Of a stretch of DNA of 64,000 nucleotides, positions 16,398 through 25,163 are shown one piece after another (position 1 is the stretch's first letter; each line of letters opens with the position of its first letter). The stretch spans positions 2,129,501 through 2,193,500 of the forward strand of contig NZ_CP101505.1 in assembly GCF_024362345.1 (NCBI RefSeq), given 5' to 3'. Below the pieces are notes generated by a model. It ran no database searches. It saw only the letters and a program-made list of their open reading frames with translations, and was not told the origin of the DNA. Origin of the DNA: Polaribacter dokdonensis (lineage in GTDB: Bacteria > Bacteroidota > Bacteroidia > Flavobacteriales > Flavobacteriaceae). The position numbers and the translations under genes were made by a program.

Positions 16398-17664
16398 TCA
16401 TATCAAAACCAGTATAAGGAATCAAGACTTCCGGAACTTGAATTCCATCTTCTGTTTGATAATTCTCTAAAATACCAGCCAAAACACGTGGTAAAGCCAA
16501 AGAGCTTCCATTTAACGTGTGTGCTAATTCGCTTTTACCTTCCTTATTTTTAAAACGTAGTTTTAATCTATTAGCTTGAAACGTTTCGAAGTTAGATGCA
16601 GAACTAATTTCTAACCACCTGTCTTGAGCAGTAGAAAACAATTCAAAATCGAACGTTAATGCAGAAGTAAAACCTGTATCTCCACCACACAAACGTAAAA
16701 TTCTATAAGGTAATTTAAGTTCTCTTAAAATATCTTTAATATGTTCAACCATACCATCTAAAGCTTTGTAAGAATTCTCTGGATGTTCTACTCTTACAAT
16801 TTCTACTTTATCAAACTGATGTAATCTGTTTAAACCACGAACATGAGCACCATAACTTCCAGCTTCTCGTCTAAAACAAGGTGTGTAGCCAGTTAAGGTG
16901 ATAGGAAAATCTGATTCTTGTACTAAATCTCCACGAAAAATATTAGTAATTGGCACTTCTGCAGTAGGAATTAAATACAAATCATCTACAGTAGAATGAT
17001 ACATTTGCCCATCTTTATCTGGCAATTGCCCAGTTGCAGTTGCAGATGCAGTATTTACCAAATGTGGTACTTGTACTTCTGTATAACCAGCAGCAGTATT
17101 TTTATCTAAAAAATAATTGATTAAAGCACGTTGTAATCTTGCACCTTTTCCTTTGTATACAGGAAAACCAGCACCAGAAATTTTTGTGCCCAATTCAAAA
17201 TCGATAATGTCGTATTTTTTTGCTAGCTCCCAATGAGGAAGTGCATTATCTCCTAAATTTGGTATAGAACCTTCACTAAAAATATTCTCATTATCTTCTT
17301 CAGAAGTTCCTGCTTTTACAGAAGCATGAGGCACATTTGGTATTTGATATAAAAGTTGATCTAATTCATCAGAAAATTGAGATAGTTTTTCAGATAGTTC
17401 TTTAGAACTTTCTTTTAACTGCCCAGTTTTTTCTTTTAAAACATTCGCTTCTTGTGCTTTTCCACTTTTATATAAATTTCCAATTTCTTTGGATAGTTTA
17501 TTAGATTCTGCTAATGTATTATCAAGAGTAACCTGAGTTGCTCTTCTGTTTTCATCTGCAGTTAAAACTTGTTCAATAATTGTTTCAGCATCAGCAAAAT
17601 TACGTTTTGCTAAACCTTCTAAAACTTTGGTTTTGTTTTCTCTAATAAACTGTACTTGTAACAT
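16390..17664 (-). CDS. serS: seryl-tRNA synthetase
   Basis: SerS charges tRNA-Ser. The 424 residues include the N-terminal antiparallel coiled-coil arm that contacts the long variable arm of tRNA-Ser (about residues 27-105, rich in K/E), motif 2 (CFRREAGSYGAHVRGLNRLH) and motif 3 (LNGSSLALPRVLAGILE), and the conserved TAEVPITN. This is a complete class II synthetase of usual length. A convincing promoter (TTG, 20-bp gap, TATATTTG) lies upstream. The gene converges with the 47-residue gene and overlaps it by 8 bp. Confidence 0.97.
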   Translation of the reverse strand: MLQVQFIRENKTKVLEGLAKRNFADAETIIEQVLTADENRRATQVTLDNTLAESNKLSKEIGNLYKSGKAQEANVLKEKTGQLKESSKELSEKLSQFSDELDQLLYQIPNVPHASVKAGTSEEDNENIFSEGSIPNLGDNALPHWELAKKYDIIDFELGTKISGAGFPVYKGKGARLQRALINYFLDKNTAAGYTEVQVPHLVNTASATATGQLPDKDGQMYHSTVDDLYLIPTAEVPITNIFRGDLVQESDFPITLTGYTPCFRREAGSYGAHVRGLNRLHQFDKVEIVRVEHPENSYKALDGMVEHIKDILRELKLPYRILRLCGGDTGFTSALTFDFELFSTAQDRWLEISSASNFETFQANRLKLRFKNKEGKSELAHTLNGSSLALPRVLAGILENYQTEDGIQVPEVLIPYTGFDMIN

Positions 17665-17686
17665 TTTTTCGATGTTTTATAAGCCG

Positions 17687-17717
17687 CAAATATACATGAA
17701 GATTAAGACTTTGGCAA
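17687..17717 (-). promoter_or_regulatory. serS promoter (-33 TTG, -7 TATATTTG)
   Basis: On the minus strand a TTG at 17715-17717 is followed after 20 bp by TATATTTG at 17687-17694, matching the Bacteroidota primary sigma consensus. The leader to the serS ATG is about 20 nt. Confidence 0.65.
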
Positions 17718-17724
17718 TCTACTT

Positions 17725-18657
17725 TTAGAGATTGTTTTTAATGTAATCTCTAGCAATTAATTCGTCTTTTTTAAGTTGATCAATAAGTAATTCTAAAGAA
17801 TCAAACTTCTGTTCATCTCTTAAAAAATAAAGTAGTTCTATGGTTAAATTTTGGTGATATAGATTTTTGTTAAAATCAAAAAAATGTACCTCTATAGTTT
17901 GATGATTTCCATTTATAGTAGGTCTGTTTCCTATATTCATCATTCCAAATACTATTTCTTCAGCTATTAAAGATTTTACTACGTAAACACCAGTTTTTGG
18001 TATTAATTTGTAACTTTCTTTAACATCTATGTTGGCTGTTGGATAGCCAATTTTACCCCCTAACTTTTTTCCATTTACAACATTACCATTTAGCATAAAG
18101 TTATATCCTAAATAATTATTTGCTGTTTTTAGGTTTCCTGAATGTAAAGCAAGTCTAATTTTGGTAGAGCTTACAGAAACATCATCTATATCTTGTGCAG
18201 GTATTTCTTCTACTTTAAAATCGTATAAATGGCTGTACTCTGTTAATTGAGTTATGTTACCTTCTCTGTTTTTACCAAAATGATGGTCATACCCAATAAT
18301 CAACTTAGAAATATTTAACTGATTTACTAAAATATCTCTTACAAATTCTAGTGCTGTTGTTCTAGAAAACTCTCTACTAAAAGGATGAATAATAAGATAA
18401 TCTAAACCTGTTTTTTCTAATAATTTTGCTCTTTCTTCGATTGTATTTATCAATTCTATAGAAACATCTTTCTGTAAAACCATCCTTGGATGAGGAAAAA
18501 ACGTAAGTAAAACCGATTTTTTTTTGGATTTTTTAGCTTCAGAAACTAGTTTTTCGATAATTTTTTGATGCCCAAAATGAACACCATCAAAAGTACCAAT
18601 TGTTACAAAAGTTTTCTCTTCTGAAGAAAAGCTAGAAGTTTTTTGAAAAATTTTCAA
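17725..18657 (-). CDS. ribF: bifunctional riboflavin kinase / FAD synthetase
   Basis: RibF phosphorylates riboflavin to FMN and adenylylates FMN to FAD. The N-terminal nucleotidyltransferase has TIGTFDGVHFGHQKII (about residues 20-35) and GYDHHFGKNREGN. The C-terminal kinase has GYPTANI and the NRPTING segment. Length (310) is standard. The frame starts with TTG at 18657; no ATG lies early enough to keep the FAD synthetase motif, and family proteins begin at this point, so a TTG start is favoured. A TACATTTG box sits upstream. FAD from this pathway would load the BLUF protein at 23725-25161. Confidence 0.95.
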   Translation of the reverse strand: MKIFQKTSSFSSEEKTFVTIGTFDGVHFGHQKIIEKLVSEAKKSKKKSVLLTFFPHPRMVLQKDVSIELINTIEERAKLLEKTGLDYLIIHPFSREFSRTTALEFVRDILVNQLNISKLIIGYDHHFGKNREGNITQLTEYSHLYDFKVEEIPAQDIDDVSVSSTKIRLALHSGNLKTANNYLGYNFMLNGNVVNGKKLGGKIGYPTANIDVKESYKLIPKTGVYVVKSLIAEEIVFGMMNIGNRPTINGNHQTIEVHFFDFNKNLYHQNLTIELLYFLRDEQKFDSLELLIDQLKKDELIARDYIKNNL

Positions 18658-18677
18658 GAAAATACTGTTTTACACTA

Positions 18678-18685
18678 CAAATGTA
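18678..18685 (-). promoter_or_regulatory. probable -7 promoter box of ribF
   Basis: The minus strand reads TACATTTG, an exact TAnnTTTG match, 20 bp before the TTG start of ribF. No clear -33 element was found. Confidence 0.45.
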
Positions 18686-18848
18686 CAATATCTAGAAATT
18701 AAAAAAAGATTTTTAGGTTATGATTTTAGACTAATTATATACTAATTAAACTAAGGGATAATTGTTAAAATGATAAATTTTATAATCAATTATTCTGAAA
18801 TTCAAAAAAAATTGTATTTTGCGTATAAGTTAACAAACAATTCAAATT

Positions 18849-21662
18849 ATGATAAAAAAGACTTTACTCTTGGTATTTATAGCTTTTGCTAGTTTATCAA
18901 TGGGTGCACAAACCACTATTACTGGTGTAGTTAAAGATGCTAAAACAGGTGAAACACTTCCTGGTGCAAACATTAAAATTTCAAGAAAAGCAGTTGGTAC
19001 AAATACCGATTTTGATGGGAAATTTGTTTTAACAACAACAGATGTGCCTCCTTTTACATTAGAAATATCAATGTTAGGGTTTAAAACAGAAAAGGTAGAA
19101 ATAACTAAAAACAATCAAGAAGTTGCTGTTTCACTTACAGAAAATGAAACTTCTTTAGATGAAATTGTAGTATCTGCCTCTAGAACTCCAGAACGTATTA
19201 TGGAGTCTCCAGTTACAGTAGAAAGAATGGATACTAGAGCCATAAAGAATACTTCTGCTCCTTCATTTTATGATGGTTTAGAAAATTTAAAAGGTGTAGA
19301 TATTAATACCAACAGTTTAACATTTAAGTCTGTAAACACACGTGGTTTTGCAACATTTGCAAATACACGTTTTATGCAGTTAGTTGATGGTATGGACAAC
19401 TCATCTCCAGCTTTAAACTTTGCTATTGGTAACTTACTTGGTATGTCTGAACTAGATGTTAAAACAGTAGAGTTATTACCTGGAGCATCGTCTGCATTAT
19501 ATGGAGCTAACGCTTTTAATGGTATTATGTTTATGACAAGTAAAAGTCCTTTTGACGATCAAGGAATTAGCGTTTCTGTTAAAGGAGGTATTACAAGTCA
19601 AGAAGCAGCAGGTAACAATGAGTTTTATGATATGAACATTAGAATGGCTTACGCATTTTCAGATAAATTTGCTGCAAAAGCCACTTTAGCTTATTTAGAT
19701 GGTACAGAATGGTTTGCTACTGATTATAGAAACAACAGAGAAGGTACTTCTTTAGAGGGAGATTATATTGCAGGAACAAGAGAAACAGATAGAAACTATG
19801 ATGGTTTAAACATTTATGGTGATGAGGTTTCAACAAACATAAGAGGTGTAGCTCAAACTTTAGAAAGTTTAGGCATTATACCTAATGGAGCTTCTGCATT
19901 AATTCCTAGTGAAAACATTAGTAGAACAGGTTATGAAGAAAGAGACTTAATGAGTTATGAAGCTAAAAGTGTAAAGTTTGGTGGTTCTTTAAACTACAGA
20001 CCTTTTGGTGATGATCGTTTAGAAATTATTTGGAACTCAAAGTTTGGAGTTGGTAATACTATTTATCAAGGTACAAACAGATATAACATTCAAGATTTTT
20101 ACTTAGCACAACACAAATTAGAATTTAGAGGTAAAAACTTCTTTGTAAGAGGTTATGTAACTAACGAAGATGCAGGTAATTCTTACGATACTCGTTTTGC
20201 TGCAATTAACATCAACAGAGCTTGGAAAGATGACAACACCTGGTTTGGAGAGTATGTAGGTGCATACTTACAAGGTACTTTAGGTGGTTTAAACTCAGAC
20301 CAAGCACATGCTATTGCAAGACAAACTGCAGAAACAGGAAGATTTGAGCCAGGAACTCCAGAGTTCCAAGCAGCTTTTGATAGAGTAACTTCAGACCCAG
20401 ATTTAGTAACTGGATCTAAGTTCCAAGATCAAACAAAATTATATCATGGAGATGTTAACTATAACTTCCAAGACGTTATTGATTGGGCAGAATTTCAAGT
20501 AGGTGGTTCTTACAGAAGATATTCATTAAATTCTAATGGAAGCATTTTTACTGATTATGATGGGCCAATTGATTATGATGAATATGGTGTTTATACACAA
20601 ATGCAAAAGAAATTTTTAGAAGATGATCGTTTAAAATTCACAGCTTCTATTCGTTATGATAAAGCTCAAAATTTTGATGGAAACTTTTCTCCAAGAGTTT
20701 CTTTGGCATATGCAGGAGGTGAAAATAAAAACCAAAACTTTAGAGCCTCTTTTCAAACAGGTTTTAGAAACCCAACAACACAAGATCAATACATTGGTTT
20801 AAATGCAGGTAGAGCATACTTAGTAGGTTCTGCACCAGACAATTTAGATAGATACCAAACTCAGCCATTATTAGTTAGTGGATTTGGACAAGGTATTTTA
20901 GGCACAGCTACAACAACAGTTTCAGGTAGAGCAGCTTATGAAAACTCATTTGCAGCATCATCTGTTACTGCAGGAGCACCAGTTGCTGCAAACGTACCTT
21001 TAGTTGCACCAGAAAAAGTAACTGCTTATGAAGTTGGTTATAGAGGCTTAGTAAATGCAGGATCACAAAGAATAACAGTAGATTTAAGTGCATATTATAA
21101 CAGCTATGAAGATTTTATTGCTGGTAAAAACGTAATTACTCCTTTTTATGGAACTGTAGGTGATAACTCATTATCATTAGCTGCATTACAAAATGGAGAT
21201 TTTACAGTATTTCAAACGTATACTAATTCTGCTGCAGATATTAATTCTTATGGAGCATCTATAGGTTTAAATACAAAAATTCTTAATGGATTTGATTTAG
21301 GATTAAACTATACTTATGCAAAGTTTGATTTTGATAGAGCTTCAGATCCAGATTTCGAACCAAGTTTTAATACACCAGAGCACAAAGTAAAACTACAATT
21401 TGGAAAACCAGACTTATTTGAAAACTTCGGATTCAACATTAACTTAAGATGGCAAGATGAGTATTTATGGGAGTCTACTTTTATGGATGCTACAATTGAA
21501 GGAAGAACAGTTTTAGATGCACAAATCAATTATTCAATACCTAGTATTAAATCTGTATTCAAATTAGGTGGTGCTAACTTAACAGGACAAGAGTATTTAA
21601 GTGCGCCAGGAGTTGGTGCAATAGGTTCTCAGTACTACCTATCATGGACAATAAATAACTAA
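18849..21662 (+). CDS. TonB-dependent outer-membrane receptor with carboxypeptidase-like N-domain
   Basis: A 937-residue outer-membrane importer. After a signal peptide (residues 1-20, ending SMGAQ) there is a carboxypeptidase-regulatory-like domain (about 21-112, GVVKDAKTGETLPGANIKI), the plug (about 115-235, with DEIVVSASRTPERI as TonB-box-like start and GASSALYGANAFNGIMF), then the 22-strand barrel ending in an aromatic-poor SWTINN. It uses TonB and the proton motive force for uptake of a bulky ligand. The next gene, 18 bp downstream, encodes a GDSL-type lipoprotein, so lipid or ester substrates are a reasonable inference. It lacks the long SusC N-extension, and no SusD partner is present. 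Confidence 0.93.
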   Translation: MIKKTLLLVFIAFASLSMGAQTTITGVVKDAKTGETLPGANIKISRKAVGTNTDFDGKFVLTTTDVPPFTLEISMLGFKTEKVEITKNNQEVAVSLTENETSLDEIVVSASRTPERIMESPVTVERMDTRAIKNTSAPSFYDGLENLKGVDINTNSLTFKSVNTRGFATFANTRFMQLVDGMDNSSPALNFAIGNLLGMSELDVKTVELLPGASSALYGANAFNGIMFMTSKSPFDDQGISVSVKGGITSQEAAGNNEFYDMNIRMAYAFSDKFAAKATLAYLDGTEWFATDYRNNREGTSLEGDYIAGTRETDRNYDGLNIYGDEVSTNIRGVAQTLESLGIIPNGASALIPSENISRTGYEERDLMSYEAKSVKFGGSLNYRPFGDDRLEIIWNSKFGVGNTIYQGTNRYNIQDFYLAQHKLEFRGKNFFVRGYVTNEDAGNSYDTRFAAININRAWKDDNTWFGEYVGAYLQGTLGGLNSDQAHAIARQTAETGRFEPGTPEFQAAFDRVTSDPDLVTGSKFQDQTKLYHGDVNYNFQDVIDWAEFQVGGSYRRYSLNSNGSIFTDYDGPIDYDEYGVYTQMQKKFLEDDRLKFTASIRYDKAQNFDGNFSPRVSLAYAGGENKNQNFRASFQTGFRNPTTQDQYIGLNAGRAYLVGSAPDNLDRYQTQPLLVSGFGQGILGTATTTVSGRAAYENSFAASSVTAGAPVAANVPLVAPEKVTAYEVGYRGLVNAGSQRITVDLSAYYNSYEDFIAGKNVITPFYGTVGDNSLSLAALQNGDFTVFQTYTNSAADINSYGASIGLNTKILNGFDLGLNYTYAKFDFDRASDPDFEPSFNTPEHKVKLQFGKPDLFENFGFNINLRWQDEYLWESTFMDATIEGRTVLDAQINYSIPSIKSVFKLGGANLTGQEYLSAPGVGAIGSQYYLSWTINN

Positions 21663-21680
21663 TAATAATTAAAATATTTT

Positions 21681-23216
21681 ATGAAAAATTATAAATATAT
21701 ATCACTTTTTTTACTGTCATTAGGGCTTATTTCTTGTGATGTAAATAATGAATTAGATGAGATTCAAGCTGAACCTGTAGAACAGGTAGAATTGAATACA
21801 AATGGATTAGATTTTTCTTCTTATGTTTCTGTAGGAGCTTCTTTTACAGCAGGTTTTACAGATAATGCGTTATTTATTGCAGCACAGGAAAATTCTTTTC
21901 CAAATATATTAGCTGGTAAATTTGGTGCAAATTTTGCTCAACCTTTAATGAGTGATAATATTGGTGGATTATTGTTTGCAGGTAATGTAATACAAGGACC
22001 AAGATTGTTTTTTAATGGAGCAGGGCCAGCTGCTCTGCCAGCAACGCCTACCACAGAAGTAACTACTTCTGTAGCAGGAAATTTAAACAACTATGGTATT
22101 CCAGGTGCAAAAAGTTTTCACTTTGTGGCTTCAGGATATGGAAATGTTCAGGGTGTACCACTAGGTTTAGCTAATCCATACTATGCAAGAATGGCATCAA
22201 GTGCTACTGCAACAGTATTAGGAGATGCAATGGCTCAATCACCAACGTTTTTTACATTATCAGAAATTGGCGGTAATGATGTTTTAGGTTATGCAACATC
22301 TGGAGGTTCAGGAGTTGATCAAACTGGAAATTTTGATCCAACCACATATGGAGGTTCAGATATTACAGATCCTAATGTGTTTGCACAAGTATTTACAACA
22401 ATGGTTTCCACTTTAACATCTGGAGGAGCAAAAGGAGTTGTGGCAAACGTACCATATATTACAGATTTATCACATTTTACTACTGTACCTTATAATCCAA
22501 TTCCTTTAGATGCTGGCACAGCTGCTGCTGTTAATGGAGGATATGCTGCTTATAATGGTGGTATTCAACAAGCCTTTGGAGTGCTAGTTCAGTTAGGTGT
22601 ATTTACACAAGATCAAGCAGATGCTGAAATAGCAAAAAGAACTATCTCATTTTCAGCGGGTCAAAATGCAGTAGTAATCGTTGATGAAGATTTGACAGAT
22701 TTAGGTGCAATTAATCCAGCTTTTGCAGGAATACCTCAGTATAGACAGGCTACTGCTGATGATTTATTAGTTTTACCAGGTTCAGCTTTTATAGGTACAC
22801 TTGCAGATCCTAATAATCCTTTATCTGTAAATGGTGTTGGAGTTCCATTAGATGATAAATGGGTAGTTACACCAGAAGAGCAACTAGCTATTAAAACTGC
22901 TACAGATGCTTACAATGCAACAATAGAAGCAACAGCTGCAGCTAACGCAAATATTGCTTTAGTAGATTTTAAAGCAGTTTTGGCTGAGGCTTCAACTGGA
23001 ATTATGTTTGATAATTATACATTAAATACTAGTTTAGTTACAGGAGGTTTAGTTAGTTTAGATGGTGTGCATTTAACAGCTAGAGGTTATGCTTTAATGG
23101 CTAATAAAATTATGGCTGCTATGGATGCAGAGTTTGGTACTAACTTTACTTCAGCTACTGGAGGGTTAGCGGTTGCTGGAGATTATCCTACAAATTATTC
23201 GCCAGTACTTAGATAG
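21681..23216 (+). CDS. SGNH/GDSL-type hydrolase lipoprotein
   Basis: A 511-residue lipoprotein: the signal ends at LGLISC with Cys19 as lipidation site. Block I is YVSVGASFTAGFTD with Ser54 as probable nucleophile, the GGNDV motif supplies the oxyanion Asn, and DGVHLTARGYALMA supplies the catalytic Asp and His near the C-terminus. SGNH enzymes cleave esters of lipids or acetylated sugars. It is larger than the 200-300 residue core because of inserts between blocks. It is cotranscribed with the TonB receptor, which suggests hydrolysis at the cell surface followed by uptake. A good terminator follows. Confidence 0.88.
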   Translation: MKNYKYISLFLLSLGLISCDVNNELDEIQAEPVEQVELNTNGLDFSSYVSVGASFTAGFTDNALFIAAQENSFPNILAGKFGANFAQPLMSDNIGGLLFAGNVIQGPRLFFNGAGPAALPATPTTEVTTSVAGNLNNYGIPGAKSFHFVASGYGNVQGVPLGLANPYYARMASSATATVLGDAMAQSPTFFTLSEIGGNDVLGYATSGGSGVDQTGNFDPTTYGGSDITDPNVFAQVFTTMVSTLTSGGAKGVVANVPYITDLSHFTTVPYNPIPLDAGTAAAVNGGYAAYNGGIQQAFGVLVQLGVFTQDQADAEIAKRTISFSAGQNAVVIVDEDLTDLGAINPAFAGIPQYRQATADDLLVLPGSAFIGTLADPNNPLSVNGVGVPLDDKWVVTPEEQLAIKTATDAYNATIEATAAANANIALVDFKAVLAEASTGIMFDNYTLNTSLVTGGLVSLDGVHLTARGYALMANKIMAAMDAEFGTNFTSATGGLAVAGDYPTNYSPVLR

Positions 23217-23238
23217 TATACTATTTTTAAAAATATTA

Positions 23239-23270
23239 GGGGGTTGAAAACGTTGTGTTTCAGCCCCTTT
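23239..23270 (+). terminator. Rho-independent terminator of the receptor-hydrolase operon
   Basis: GGGGTTGAAAA (23240-23250) pairs, with one G-U pair, with TTTCAGCCCC (23258-23267), followed by a T-rich run. Confidence 0.8.
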
Positions 23271-23302
23271 GTTATTTTCTTTAATTTATTTTAAAAAAAG
23301 TA

Positions 23303-23333
23303 TTTGCAGGGTTCATAAAACTTATTATATTTG
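23303..23333 (+). promoter_or_regulatory. tRNA operon promoter (-33 TTTG, -7 TATATTTG)
   Basis: TTTG at 23303-23306, a 19-bp spacer and TATATTTG at 23326-23333 match the Bacteroidota consensus fully. It lies 46 bp before tRNA-Gly, with a short CCTCT/AGAGG hairpin between. Confidence 0.8.
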
Positions 23334-23379
23334 CACCTCTCTAATAATATTTTAGAGGATGTTCATTAAAAATAAGACT

Positions 23380-23451
23380 GCGAAAGTAGCTCAGGGGTAG
23401 AGCATCACCTTGCCAAGGTGAGGGTCGCGGGTTCAAATCCCGTCTTTCGCT
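23380..23451 (+). tRNA. tRNA-Gly(GCC)
   Basis: A complete cloverleaf: acceptor GCGAAAG with CTTTCGC, D stem GCTC with GAGC, anticodon stem TCACC with GGTGA around TTGCCAA (anticodon GCC), T stem GCGGG with CCCGT-type pairing around TTCAAAT. The discriminator base is T at 23451, and CCA is not encoded. Confidence 0.97.
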
Positions 23452-23473
23452 CTAAACCATATAAAATTTCCAT

Positions 23474-23559
23474 GCTGAAGTGGTGGAATTGGTAGACACG
23501 CTGGACTTAAAATCCAGTGAGCAGTAATGCTCGTATGGGTTCAAGTCCCATCTTCAGTA
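23474..23559 (+). tRNA. tRNA-Leu(UAA)
   Basis: A type II tRNA with acceptor GCTGAAG pairing with CTTCAGT (first pair G-U), anticodon stem CTGGA with TCCAG around CTTAAAA (anticodon TAA), a long variable arm (GTGAGCAGTAATGCTCGTAT) and T arm GGGTTCAAGTCCC. It follows tRNA-Gly by 22 bp in the same transcript. Confidence 0.97.
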
Positions 23560-23563
23560 CAAG

Positions 23564-23593
23564 AACCGTAACATTTATGTTACGGTTTTTTTG
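23564..23593 (+). terminator. Rho-independent terminator of the tRNA operon
   Basis: A perfect 10-bp stem (AACCGTAACA, 23564-23573, with 23578-23587) with a 4-nt loop, followed by T7. Confidence 0.92.
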
Positions 23594-23694
23594 TGCTCAA
23601 AACTTTCCTAAATTTTATAAGTAAATTCTTAAAATGTTTAGGAATATAGTTATAGTTGAATGCTTTTCTGTTATTTACTTTATTAACAACAAAA

Positions 23695-23702
23695 TATATT
23701 TG
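23695..23702 (+). promoter_or_regulatory. -7 promoter box of the AraC-BLUF gene
   Basis: TATATTTG matches TAnnTTTG exactly, 22 bp before the ATG at 23725. The -33 region has no clear TTTG, so activation by another factor is conceivable. Confidence 0.5.
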
Positions 23703-23724
23703 TAGTCCTAATTTTTTTGAATAG

Positions 23725-25161
23725 ATGAAAAGTTTTGATGCTATAAATTCTTTAAAAAATATAACTCTTAAAATTGATGGAGACTTTATAGAAAATGCAA
23801 GTGGAGGTTTTCTAACCTTTAAAAATAAACATGGAAAAGGAAATGCAAAGGCCTTTAAATTGTTTTCAGGTTTAGAGGTCCTATCTTTTAATCTATTAAC
23901 TTCAGAGGCTATTTATATTGAAAATATTTTTAAGAATAAAAACTGCTTACATTTTATTTTCTGTATCGAGGGTTTTCTATCTCATTATTCGAATTTAGAT
24001 AAAGAGAAAAAAAATATTCATAGACTTCAAAATGTTATTATAGGAAACAATAAAAATAAATCGAGTTGTATCGTTATTCCTGCAAACACTAAAGTAAAGT
24101 TTACGATTATCACTGTTTTACATGTAAATAATGAACCAAGATACCAAAGCCAATTATCTAATTTACTTTCTAATTTAATGACAAATGTTAGTAATACAGA
24201 AAACTATACTTATTTTGGAGAAATTTCTAATAGAACTACACCTTTTGTAGAGACAATAATTGACACAAACCTATCTGGTTTGGCCAATAGATTATTGAAT
24301 GAGGCAGCTGTTTTAAAAACGCTTTCTTCTCAATATTCTAGTAGAGGTAATAATATTAAAAGTGTAGAGAATAAAAATCCCTTATCAAAAACAGATACTC
24401 TAGAAATAATTAAGTTAAGTGATTATATTTCTCAAAATCTCCACGAAACTATTCCTTTAAAGAAATTAACGTCTATAAGTGGGCTAAATCAAAAAAAGAT
24501 TCAGAAAGGGTTCCAATACTTTTTTGATGAAACCGTAAATAAATTTACAACTAACCTTAGAATATTAAAGGCTAAAGAGTATTTAGAAGAGACTGATTAT
24601 TCCATTTCAGAAATTGTGTATAAGATAGGTTTGAATAGTAGAAGCTACTTCTCTAAAATTTTTAAAGAGAAATATGGTCTAATTCCTAAAGATTACAAAA
24701 AGTTTCATCATTTATCAAACCCTACATTTCAACTTTCATATTACTCAGAAGCTGCAGAAGGTACTACTAAGAAAGATTTAATTAGCATTTTAGAGGCTTC
24801 TAAGAAGAATAATTTAGAGTATGGTATTTCAGGTTGTTTAATTTATTACAAAGCATCTTTTTATCAGATTTTAGAAGGTCCTAAGAACGAAATTTTAAAC
24901 CTAATTGAAGTTATTAAGAAAGATAGCAGAAACAAAAACCTAAATATTATTTTTCAAGGAATGAAATCTGGAAGAATTTTTGGAGAATGGAACATGGCAT
25001 TAATTCAAGATGATTTTGCAAGTATAGAAGCCAATAGAGAGTTGGATATAATTCCTGTAGAGTTTCTACCAATGACAGATATTAAAAATCCTTTAGCCAA
25101 TAAATACCTATGGGAAAAGGCTAGAAATTACTTAATCGTAAACCAAGAAGTAGATAAATAA
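23725..25161 (+). CDS. AraC-type transcription factor fused to a C-terminal BLUF photoreceptor domain
   Basis: A 478-residue fusion. Residues 1-225 form an N-domain I do not recognise. Residues about 227-326 are an AraC double helix-turn-helix (LSDYISQNLHETIPLKKL, then SISEIVYKIGLNSRSYFSKI). Residues about 334-428 match a BLUF domain: flavin-contacting Tyr339 (LSYYSEA), the G367-I-S-G370 turn, Gln381 in FYQILEG, Trp422 and Met424. BLUF domains bind FAD and shift on blue light through the Tyr-Gln pair. All signature residues are present, so it is probably photoactive. The gene is convergent with a second AraC gene, 2 bp apart. Light control of transcription is inferred. Confidence 0.88.
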   Translation: MKSFDAINSLKNITLKIDGDFIENASGGFLTFKNKHGKGNAKAFKLFSGLEVLSFNLLTSEAIYIENIFKNKNCLHFIFCIEGFLSHYSNLDKEKKNIHRLQNVIIGNNKNKSSCIVIPANTKVKFTIITVLHVNNEPRYQSQLSNLLSNLMTNVSNTENYTYFGEISNRTTPFVETIIDTNLSGLANRLLNEAAVLKTLSSQYSSRGNNIKSVENKNPLSKTDTLEIIKLSDYISQNLHETIPLKKLTSISGLNQKKIQKGFQYFFDETVNKFTTNLRILKAKEYLEETDYSISEIVYKIGLNSRSYFSKIFKEKYGLIPKDYKKFHHLSNPTFQLSYYSEAAEGTTKKDLISILEASKKNNLEYGISGCLIYYKASFYQILEGPKNEILNLIEVIKKDSRNKNLNIIFQGMKSGRIFGEWNMALIQDDFASIEANRELDIIPVEFLPMTDIKNPLANKYLWEKARNYLIVNQEVDK

Positions 25162-25163
25162 TT

